Origin: Bacteriovoracaceae bacterium UBA1511
Lineage (GTDB): Bacteria > Bdellovibrionota > Bacteriovoracia > Bacteriovoracales > Bacteriovoracaceae
Length of the DNA stretch: 24,466 nucleotides
Reading direction: 5' to 3'
NCBI GenBank assembly: GCA_002323535.1
Contig: DCQT01000047.1
Location: forward strand, 4,793-29,258
The notes beneath the pieces were generated by a model. It was given only the letters and a program-made list of their open reading frames with translations. It ran no database searches and had not been told where the DNA came from. The position numbers were made by a program, and so were the translations under genes. Positions 15,808 to 22,321 of the stretch are shown here, piece by piece (the first letter of the stretch is position 1; each line of letters opens with the position of its first letter).

Positions 15808-16479
15808 ATGAAAAGATTTTTAATGTTTGCAATGTTAGTTCTTATGAGTAAGGCATATTCTTATGATATATACGGGAAGTGTGATTTCCATACTCAAAGT
15901 GATAGGGCAATGTTTGAATGTGTCAAATTGGCTTCAGAAGGAAATTATTCCTCTGATCAGCTAAGTGCATGTGATTTCCATACTGGTTCTGACCTGGGTT
16001 TTTTAAACTGTCTTAGAAATACTGAGAGATTGGGAATTACGAAGAAAATTCTATCTACATGTGACTTTATGACAAACTCCGATTTCGGAATGTTTGAATG
16101 TATATCATTTTTAAACATTAGAGGTGTTCCACTTAATGTAATGAAGAAGTGCGACTTTCATACAAGATCTAATGACGAGGCAATGCTTTACTGTGCCGAC
16201 ATTTTAAAGAATAGATCAGATTATAAAAAAGTTGCTGCGAAGTGCGACTTTCATATGGTTTCTGATTCAAGCTTTTTAATTTGTTTAAATAAGATTACCG
16301 AAAATATAGATGAGGATATCGAGATCTTAAGAAATTGTGACTTTCACACTAGAAGTGATCTGATGGCGTTAAGATGTTTTGATATCGTAAAGGATGGCTC
16401 TATCCCAGAAGAAGTAATAAAGAAATGCGACTTCCATACTACATCTGATAGAGGATTCTTGAGGTGTTTGCAGCTTTAA
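15808..16479 (+). CDS. Exported seven-repeat CDFHT-type cysteine protein, unknown function
   Basis: I do not recognise this family. The 223-residue protein starts with a signal peptide (M-K-R-F-L-M-F-A-M-L-V-L-M-S-K-A-Y-S, cleavage likely after S18). The rest is seven copies of a unit starting C-D-F-H-T-x-S-D and ending in Cys, at first-Cys positions 25, 55, 85, 115, 146, 177 and 207. Second cysteines are at 38, 68, 98, 129, 159, 190 and 220. Spacing is C-x12-C in six copies and C-x13-C in the fourth. Copy three has Met for the His, copy five has Met for the Thr, and copy four has Asn for the Asp. Each unit ends in an amphipathic, helix-like segment. All 14 Cys are in pairs, which suggests one disulfide per repeat in the periplasm or outside, or metal sites using Cys, Asp and His. 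It has its own terminator. It follows a beta-barrel gene, so it may be surface-linked. Confidence 0.88.
   Translation: MKRFLMFAMLVLMSKAYSYDIYGKCDFHTQSDRAMFECVKLASEGNYSSDQLSACDFHTGSDLGFLNCLRNTERLGITKKILSTCDFMTNSDFGMFECISFLNIRGVPLNVMKKCDFHTRSNDEAMLYCADILKNRSDYKKVAAKCDFHMVSDSSFLICLNKITENIDEDIEILRNCDFHTRSDLMALRCFDIVKDGSIPEEVIKKCDFHTTSDRGFLRCLQL
15880..16467 (+). repeat. Seven tandem coding repeats, about 90-93 bases each
   Basis: Each unit opens with a TG[TC]GA[TC]TT-type phrase coding C-D-F. The unit length is 90 bases for the first three, then 93 for two of the next three. Synonymous third positions vary between copies while C, D, F and the second C are kept, so the repeats look old and maintained by selection rather than recently copied. 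Confidence 0.85.
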
Positions 16480-16505
16480 TCTGGCCGACAAATTCTATAC
16501 AATGT

Positions 16506-16533
16506 AAAGGAGACTTATTGTCTCCTTTTTTTT
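16506..16533 (+). terminator. Intrinsic terminator of the Cys-repeat gene
   Basis: AAAGGAGAC and GTCTCCTTT pair as a nine-base stem around a TTATT loop, and the last stem bases merge into a run of eight T. This separates the repeat gene from the beta-oxidation genes. Confidence 0.9.
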
Positions 16534-16593
16534 ATATTTAATTTGGAAAAACTACTTTAAAATATCCATAAGAAAATTTAATTGGAGTTTTAA

Positions 16594-17883
16594 ATGGAGT
16601 TAAACGAAGTTTTCATAGTTGGTGCAAACCGTACACCTCAAGCTAAAGCAGGTACTGAGCTTAAAGATGTTCCTGTGCCTCATCTAGGTATCAATCTTGT
16701 AAGAAAATTAATCGGCGATAACTCAATTCCTACGGATAAAGTTGATGAAGTCATTTTTGGTAACACGGGCGCCCCTGCAAAGTATACGAATATCGGTCGT
16801 ATTATTGCCTTAGAGAGTGGGCTTCACAAAAAGACAAGTGCTCATACTGTTCACCGGAATTGTGCATCTGGTATGGAAGCAATATACCAAGGCCAATTAA
16901 AGATCGCGGCAGGGGAGGCGGATGTTGTTGTCGTTGGTGGTATCGAATCAATGTCTCAAATGCCCCTAATTTACTCAAAAGAGATGACCAACTTATTTGC
17001 TAAACTAATGAGAGCGAGAAGCGTAGGTGACAAGTTAAAAATTATATCAAGCTTTCGTCCTCCCTATCTTAGCCCTGTAATTGCTATTGAACAGGGTTTA
17101 ACAGACCCTTTTTGTGGACTGAATATGGGCCAAACTGCAGAGATATTATCCAGGGAGTTTGATATTACCAGGGATATGCAAGATACCTTTGCATTAGAAA
17201 GTCATAAAAAAGCTCTTCAGGCCATAGAGGAAGGTCGTTTTGAAGCTGAAATAGCGCCTGTACTTGTGGGAAAAAATCTTGATAAAATTATGAATAAAGA
17301 CTCTGGGCCAAGAGTTGATTGCTCTTTAGAAAAACTTCAAAAATTAAAGCCTTATTTTGATAGAAAAACCGGAAGTGTAACAGTTGGAAATGCATGTCCC
17401 ATTACTGATGGTGGTAGCGCAATGCTTTTGGCTTCCAAGCAAGCTGTTGAAAAATATAATCTATCACCTCTGGGCAAGTTAACTAGGGTTGATTTTGCAG
17501 GCTTAGAACCAGAGAGAATGGGCATGGGACCTCTTGTTGCTATAGATAAAGTCTTATCTAAAACCGGCATGGAAATTTCGGATTTTGATATTGTTGAAAT
17601 TAATGAGGCTTTCGCGGCGCAGGTCATTGCTGTTCAGCATGCTCTTGATGATTTGTCTGAGGCTAAAAGGTTTGGTGTTGAAAAAGCCTGGGGGAAAATC
17701 TCAGATGATAAATTAAATGTTAATGGTGGAGGAATTGCTTTAGGCCACCCTGTTGGATCTACAGGTTGTCGAATCGCAGTCACCGCTATTCATGAATTAA
17801 TTAGAAGGCAAGGCAAATATGCCCTGGCCTCCTTGTGTATTGGTGGTGGGCAAGGTGGTGCCTGCATAATTGAAAGAATCTAA
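16594..17883 (+). CDS. fadI: Acetyl-CoA C-acyltransferase (3-ketoacyl-CoA thiolase)
   Basis: Thiolase cleaves 3-ketoacyl-CoA to acetyl-CoA and a shortened acyl-CoA, the last step of beta-oxidation. The 429 residues carry the acylated nucleophile C90 in H-R-N-C-A-S-G, E-I-N-E-A-F-A-A-Q, the catalytic H385 in G-H-P-V-G-S-T-G, and C415 in C-I-G-G-G-Q-G-G. The longer length (about 430 rather than 390) and the pairing with the multifunctional protein favour the FadI/FadA class over a biosynthetic acetoacetyl-CoA thiolase; the symbol is by similarity. ATG 16594 has GGAG seven to ten bases upstream. The dehydrogenase/hydratase gene begins 24 bases after the stop, so it is a two-gene operon. Confidence 0.9.
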   Translation: MELNEVFIVGANRTPQAKAGTELKDVPVPHLGINLVRKLIGDNSIPTDKVDEVIFGNTGAPAKYTNIGRIIALESGLHKKTSAHTVHRNCASGMEAIYQGQLKIAAGEADVVVVGGIESMSQMPLIYSKEMTNLFAKLMRARSVGDKLKIISSFRPPYLSPVIAIEQGLTDPFCGLNMGQTAEILSREFDITRDMQDTFALESHKKALQAIEEGRFEAEIAPVLVGKNLDKIMNKDSGPRVDCSLEKLQKLKPYFDRKTGSVTVGNACPITDGGSAMLLASKQAVEKYNLSPLGKLTRVDFAGLEPERMGMGPLVAIDKVLSKTGMEISDFDIVEINEAFAAQVIAVQHALDDLSEAKRFGVEKAWGKISDDKLNVNGGGIALGHPVGSTGCRIAVTAIHELIRRQGKYALASLCIGGGQGGACIIERI

Positions 17884-17906
17884 ACAAATTATTTAAGGAT
17901 AAATAA

Positions 17907-20024
17907 ATGGATACAAAGTATATAGATTTTAAATTAACAGATAACATTTTATATTTGGGTTTTGGCAAAGAGACAAAAAAATCCATGACGGTTTTAGATG
18001 AACCTACTTTGACCGAGTTAAAAACGGTTTTAGATGAGGCTACTCGAATTCAAAATGATTTAAAAGCCGTTATTTTTTATTCCTTAAAAAAGAATGTCTT
18101 TTTGGCCGGTGCAGATATTTCTCTTATAGACAGTCTAACGGAAGAATCGGAAGCTTCAGAGGGAGCCGCTAAAGGTCAAGAGCTTTACAATATTATCGAA
18201 GACTTATCCGCTACTACTATCGCTTGTGTGGATGGGCCTTGTCTTGGAGGAGGACTTGAGTTAGCGTTATCATGTGATCACATCATTTGTTCGGATAGTT
18301 CAAAGACAGTTTTAGGATTGCCTGAGGTAAAACTTGGTATTTTGCCCGGTTTTGGTGGTACATACAGATTGCCTAAAAAGGTAGGTCTACCAAACTCTCT
18401 TGATATGATTTTATCAGGAAAAATGTTAAGTCCAAGAAAAGCTAAAAAGTTAGGTTTAGTTGTTGATTCATACCCTAAAGAAAAACTTCTTGATGCTGCT
18501 CGGATAATACTCAATCAGAAAATTAAAGATAAATCATCTTTTTCAGAAAGCTTGCAAAGTTTTGCTATGGAAAATGCACTAGGTCGTAAGATTGTATTTC
18601 AAAAAGCAAGAGAATCAGTTTTAAAACTTACCAAAGGACAATATGAAGCTCCTCTAAAGATTTTAGATCTAATGGAGAAACACACCGGCAGCAGTAGGTC
18701 TACCTACCTTCGAAAAGAAGCAGAATCATTTGGAGAATTATGTGTAGGCGCTCAAAGTAAAAATCTTAGACATATATTTTTCATGATGGAGCAGTCAAAA
18801 AAATCACCATTTGAAAATATTAAATCAAAAACTCTTAAATCAGGTGCTGTTTTAGGTGCAGGTACGATGGGTGGAGGAATAGCTTGGTTGATGGCAGATA
18901 ATGGCATGCCTACAATTATGAAAGACTTAAATAACGAAGCTCTTGAACTTGGTTATAAGCAAGCATCTAGTAATTTTAGGCAATCATTAAAAAGAAAAAA
19001 AATAACGCAAGAAGGCTTTCAAAAAAAGCAGAGACTAATTATTGGCCAAACTGACTATAAGGGTTTTGGAAACGTTGATCTGATTATTGAAGCAATAATT
19101 GAAAATATGGATATTAAAAAAAGTGTCTTTTCTGAATTAGAGAAAAATGTTGATGAAAAGTGTTTAATTACTTCTAATACCTCCTCTCTTAGCATTAATG
19201 AGATGTCAAAGGCACTAGAGAAACCAGATAGATTTGCGGGACTACATTTTTTTAACCCCGTCAATAAAATGCCTTTAGTTGAAATTATTAAACACGATAA
19301 TGTAAGTGATGAGACATTAGCCTCACTTCACCAGTGGGTTGTAAAGTCAAAGAAAACCCCTGTGATTGTCGGTGATGGACCTGGTTTCCTCGTAAATAGA
19401 ATATTAATGCCATACTTGAATGAAGCAGGTTATCTTTTAACTGAAGGTGTCAGTATAAAAGATTTAGATGATGCCTGTCTTAAGTTTGGAATGCCCATGG
19501 GCCCTTGTCGTTTACTCGATGAAATTGGAATTGATGTCGCTGACAAAGTTGCCCAAATAATGTTTGAAGGTCTTGGAGACAGAGCAAAAGACAGTGGCCA
19601 GGCTAAGTCAATGATTGAAAAAAACTTTTTAGGCAAAAAAACAGGAAAAGGATTCTATCTTTATGATGAAAAGGGAAAAGTCCAAGGTATTAATCCCGAA
19701 GTAGAGCAGATGCTACCAACAAGTAAGACCATGGATAGAAAAGAAATTCAAATGAGAGTTGTATTACCAATGATTAATGAGGCTTGTTATATACTTGACG
19801 AAAAGATTGTGAACTCGGCAGATCAAGTAGACCTTGGTTTAATATTTGGAATAGGTTTTCCTCCATTTAGAGGCGGCTTGTGCAAGTACGCAGACGAAGA
19901 AGGGCTTGATAGGCTTTACACCGCCATTAATGGTTTTTCAGAATCAATTTCAAAGGATAGATATTCGGCCAGTCCATTTTTTACTTCCTTAGTCAAAGAA
20001 AAGAAGAAGTTCTACGACTTATAA
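17907..20024 (+). CDS. fadJ: Multifunctional enoyl-CoA hydratase / 3-hydroxyacyl-CoA dehydrogenase
   Basis: This 705-residue fusion runs the middle two steps of beta-oxidation and passes its product to the thiolase before it. The hydratase domain (1-190) has the catalytic glutamates E118 in G-G-G-L-E-L-A and E140 in L-P-E-V-K-L-G-I-L-P-G. The NAD domain starts near 310 with G317-A-G-T-M-G322. The dehydrogenase has H447 in G-L-H-F-F-N-P and E459 in L-V-E-I-I. The C-terminal dimer domain ends with G-I-G-F-P-P-F-R-G-G. AAGGA precedes ATG 17907. FadJ and FadB are hard to separate by sequence; size and order (thiolase first) suit the FadI-FadJ pair. A hairpin at 20068-20095 could end its transcript. 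Confidence 0.93.
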   Translation: MDTKYIDFKLTDNILYLGFGKETKKSMTVLDEPTLTELKTVLDEATRIQNDLKAVIFYSLKKNVFLAGADISLIDSLTEESEASEGAAKGQELYNIIEDLSATTIACVDGPCLGGGLELALSCDHIICSDSSKTVLGLPEVKLGILPGFGGTYRLPKKVGLPNSLDMILSGKMLSPRKAKKLGLVVDSYPKEKLLDAARIILNQKIKDKSSFSESLQSFAMENALGRKIVFQKARESVLKLTKGQYEAPLKILDLMEKHTGSSRSTYLRKEAESFGELCVGAQSKNLRHIFFMMEQSKKSPFENIKSKTLKSGAVLGAGTMGGGIAWLMADNGMPTIMKDLNNEALELGYKQASSNFRQSLKRKKITQEGFQKKQRLIIGQTDYKGFGNVDLIIEAIIENMDIKKSVFSELEKNVDEKCLITSNTSSLSINEMSKALEKPDRFAGLHFFNPVNKMPLVEIIKHDNVSDETLASLHQWVVKSKKTPVIVGDGPGFLVNRILMPYLNEAGYLLTEGVSIKDLDDACLKFGMPMGPCRLLDEIGIDVADKVAQIMFEGLGDRAKDSGQAKSMIEKNFLGKKTGKGFYLYDEKGKVQGINPEVEQMLPTSKTMDRKEIQMRVVLPMINEACYILDEKIVNSADQVDLGLIFGIGFPPFRGGLCKYADEEGLDRLYTAINGFSESISKDRYSASPFFTSLVKEKKKFYDL

Positions 20025-20033
20025 AGTTTATTT

Positions 20034-21170
20034 TTGAATTTTGTAAATTTCTTTAAATTATTTAAAAATCAAAAGGGTCGTTCGACCCTTTTGATCATTG
20101 CATTCTCATCAATTTTTCTATCTTCATTTTCTCTTTTTATGATTCAAGGGATAATGAATGGACTTCAACAAAACCTAAAAACAAGATCAAAAAACTGGCT
20201 GGGATATGAGGTTTATCGATTTAAGCATCATGTTTTTTCAGAACGGGACCTAAAGAAACTCAAGAATGTTGGAGTCTCTTTTTCTTTGGAAAGTAACTTT
20301 GAGGGTGTTCTTGATCTTAATGGTTTTCTTGCTCCAGTTCTATTTCGAGGCATAACAACTTCCAGTTCACTTCATATACCATCAAATATTCCAGGCTTAT
20401 CATTGGGTTCCGGTATTGGTCTTTCTACCGGCGCAAATATTGGAGATAAAGTTCGAATAAATATACCACATATTGTTGATGAGTTTTTTGGTGATAAACC
20501 AAGAGTGAAATCTGTTTTTGTCGATAGTTTTTTTGAATCAAGTGTTTCTGAGGTTGAGGACTACCACGTATTTGTGGACCCAAATTCTCTTGCTGATTTA
20601 AGTCATGTAAGAGGTTCCAATGTTCTTAGGGTTTACGGCGTGTCTGAAAGAGTTTTTTATAAATTCTTAGAAAAAATAAATGTGAAAGATTTAAGTGTAA
20701 GTACGTGGGAGGAGATGAATGACTCTTTAGTTTACGCATTAAAGTTAGAAAAGATTATGATGATTTTCCTGTTCTCTTCATTATCAATATTGATTTCCCA
20801 GGCGATTTCAGGCGGTTTTCTTTTACTTTTTAGTAAACTAAAATTTGATTTTGCTAGTTTGTGGATTTTAGGAATTTCCAACACAAAATTGTTTCGAAAA
20901 AACCTGTATTTCTTTATTTTGTTGTCTTTTTTGTTATGCACGCTTGGCGTTTGCTTTGGATACTTTATGTCATATATTTTGGAGGAGTTTGGGGGAGATA
21001 TAATGCCATCTGTTTTTGTGGAGAGGGGGGTTCCCATCCACAACTCATTCCTTTCCTTTTTAATTAGTCTTTTTGTCCCATTTTTCATTTGTATATTTTT
21101 TCTCTCAACTGCGTTATCTCGATTACAGAAGTCTCAGAATCACCTAGGAACTATTAGGACTATTAATTGA
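20034..21170 (+). CDS. LolC/E-like FtsX-family permease
   Basis: LolC/E permeases work with the ATPase LolD to extract lipoproteins from the inner membrane. This 378-residue protein has the family plan: one N-terminal membrane helix (18-38), a periplasmic domain (about 40-235) with G-S-G-I-G-L-x(6)-G-D-K-V like the LolC G-D-x-V element, and three C-terminal helices (241-266, 290-315, 340-362). The cytoplasmic loop near 267-288 (F-D-F-A-S-L-W-I-L-G-I-S) fits the FtsX coupling segment. No ATPase gene is nearby. Start is TTG 20034, without a Shine-Dalgarno; the next Met would lose the first helix, so TTG is favoured. Codons 12-21 lie inside a 28-base perfect palindrome. A four-base overlap joins it to the next gene. 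It could be LolC, LolE or another FtsX relative. Confidence 0.78.
   Translation: MNFVNFFKLFKNQKGRSTLLIIAFSSIFLSSFSLFMIQGIMNGLQQNLKTRSKNWLGYEVYRFKHHVFSERDLKKLKNVGVSFSLESNFEGVLDLNGFLAPVLFRGITTSSSLHIPSNIPGLSLGSGIGLSTGANIGDKVRINIPHIVDEFFGDKPRVKSVFVDSFFESSVSEVEDYHVFVDPNSLADLSHVRGSNVLRVYGVSERVFYKFLEKINVKDLSVSTWEEMNDSLVYALKLEKIMMIFLFSSLSILISQAISGGFLLLFSKLKFDFASLWILGISNTKLFRKNLYFFILLSFLLCTLGVCFGYFMSYILEEFGGDIMPSVFVERGVPIHNSFLSFLISLFVPFFICIFFLSTALSRLQKSQNHLGTIRTIN
20068..20095. repeat. 28-base perfect palindrome, terminator-like
   Basis: Thirteen-base arms beginning ATCAAAAGGG and ending CCCTTTTGAT are perfectly complementary, with two central T bases. As RNA it would give the stem GGGTC/GACCC, loop GTTC, and AAAA/TTTT flanks, which looks like a bidirectional terminator. 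It lies 44 bases after the fadJ stop but inside the first codons of the permease gene. Confidence 0.85.
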
Positions 21171-22168
21171 AAAAAATAAAAGTTTTAATTATTGGTGATG
21201 GCGTAACTGCTTATTATTTTCTTTGGGTCTTATCTCATTCAGTTAAGACTGTTCAGTTGGATGTTATCTGGATCTCTTCGAATAGAGTGTTTCCACGGGT
21301 TGACCCAAATATATGGCCTCTTATAACACTAAATGGAATACAAGAAGGTATTAATGCTCTTGGAGATAATTTGTATTCTAGTTTCCAAAAGTTTGAAGAT
21401 GTACAAATGCAATTTCCATTCGCAAAAAAAGTAAATCAATACTGTATCGTTGATGAGCAGGATCAGAAATCTTTTGGAAAGTTTATGAGACGACATGGCA
21501 AAAGCTATAATCTTGAACTTAATAATAATGTTTTTAAAGGCACGTCATTAAATTCTTATTTCGTAAAACCATTTGAGTTTTTCAAAAGTGTAGAGTCATC
21601 AATAAAAAAACATTCATTAATTTCTATAAAAACAATAAATAAACTCGTTGTTGGGCTAGAAGAAACTAAAAGTCGTTACAGGGTAAAGTTTAGCTGCGGT
21701 GAGTTCATGGACACCAGTAATTTGTTCGTTTTTTCTGGCATAGGGTCAAAATTTCTCTCAACAAACTTTTTGCATTATTCGAAAACTCATCGCCACCAAG
21801 TCTCAAAAGGTTCAGTGTTTCAGATTAAATTTAAATTAAGTAAAGATTTACCATTTGTATTAACCTCGGATAAGGACAATATTATATATGATGGACGTGG
21901 GATAATTCAGACAAATTTGTCTCCAGATAGCAGAAATTCATTTTTATATTCTTCTTTTCGCACAATTTATGGAGACTTGTTCGATGGTAGAGATTTTCAA
22001 AAATACTTCGGTTTAAGGGATAAAGGTAAAAAGAGGTTACCACTTGTTAGTGTTGAAAACGAGCCTGAGAGATTCATGGCCAGTATTTCGGGTCTTTATA
22101 AAAATGCTTGGACAATTGGTTTAAGAGAAGTAATAGATATAGCTAACATTTGGATGAGAAGAGTATAA
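21167..22168 (+). CDS. Probable FAD-dependent oxidoreductase-fold protein
   Basis: The 333-residue protein opens with a Rossmann-type strand and loop (K-V-L-I-I-G10-D-G-V-T-A-Y-Y-F-L), close to the G-x-G-x-x-A FAD motif but with D in place of one small residue and Thr before the Ala. The end has S-G-L-Y-K-N-A-W-T-I-G, as in C-terminal FAD-contact segments of the DAO/GR2 group. No substrate is suggested. TTG 21167 overlaps the TGA of the permease by four bases, with AGGA upstream, so translation is probably coupled. It shares a set of landmarks with the protein at 13297-14346. The minus-strand tRNA gene begins only five bases after its stop, so the two genes converge. Confidence in the fold is moderate; function is open. 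Confidence 0.6.
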   Translation: MKKIKVLIIGDGVTAYYFLWVLSHSVKTVQLDVIWISSNRVFPRVDPNIWPLITLNGIQEGINALGDNLYSSFQKFEDVQMQFPFAKKVNQYCIVDEQDQKSFGKFMRRHGKSYNLELNNNVFKGTSLNSYFVKPFEFFKSVESSIKKHSLISIKTINKLVVGLEETKSRYRVKFSCGEFMDTSNLFVFSGIGSKFLSTNFLHYSKTHRHQVSKGSVFQIKFKLSKDLPFVLTSDKDNIIYDGRGIIQTNLSPDSRNSFLYSSFRTIYGDLFDGRDFQKYFGLRDKGKKRLPLVSVENEPERFMASISGLYKNAWTIGLREVIDIANIWMRRV

Positions 22169-22173
22169 CAGAG

Positions 22174-22250
22174 TGGTGGCTTGAGGCAGATTCGAACTGC
22201 CGACCTGAAGGATATGAATCTTCCGCTCTAACCAACTGAGCTATCAAGCC
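22174..22250 (-). tRNA. tRNA with anticodon CAT, probably elongator tRNA-Met
   Basis: Read on the minus strand, the 77 bases give a 7-base acceptor stem (GGCTTGA/TCAAGCC), D stem GCTC/GAGC, T stem GGCAG/CTGCC with loop TTCGAAT, discriminator A and an encoded CCA. The anticodon loop is TTCATAT with anticodon CAT. An A-C mismatch is predicted at 31-39, since the stem is GAAGA/CCTTC. GGCT in the acceptor with T4-A69 and T5-A68 is closer to the elongator Met tRNA of E. coli than to tRNA-Ile2, which has C4-G69 and C5-G68. It is not an initiator, because the anticodon stem lacks the three G-C pairs next to the loop. tilS, whose enzyme acts on tRNA-Ile2, is the divergent neighbour. Confidence 0.93.
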
Positions 22251-22267
22251 ACTGAAATCGTTGGCGA

Positions 22268-22296
22268 AATATATGTAAAAAGTGGCTCAACGTCAA
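22268..22296 (-). promoter_or_regulatory. Sigma-70 promoter of the CAT tRNA
   Basis: On the minus strand TTGACG (plus 22291-22296) and TATATT (plus 22268-22273) are spaced exactly 17 bases. Each box has one mismatch to consensus. The start of transcription would be near 22261, about ten bases before the mature tRNA. Confidence 0.8.
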
Positions 22297-22321
22297 TAGT
22301 TAATTTTTTGAGTAATAGTTT

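Noticed and set aside
15880..16467. CRISPR-like array because of regular repeats
   Set aside because: The repeats are in frame, about 90 bases long, vary at synonymous positions and have no unique spacers.
16534..16593. Promoter for the thiolase gene at TTGGAA
   Set aside because: No -10 box with suitable spacing and match was found, so none is listed.
18278..18514. Minus-strand frame of 78 codons in the hydratase domain
   Set aside because: Antisense to a highly conserved enzyme core, without start signals or family features.
20732..21088. Minus-strand reading frame of 118 codons within the permease gene
   Set aside because: It lies wholly antisense to membrane helices of a recognised protein and has no family features.
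22174..22250. Initiator tRNA-fMet
   Set aside because: The anticodon stem GAAGA/CCTTC lacks the three consecutive G-C pairs next to the loop that mark initiators.
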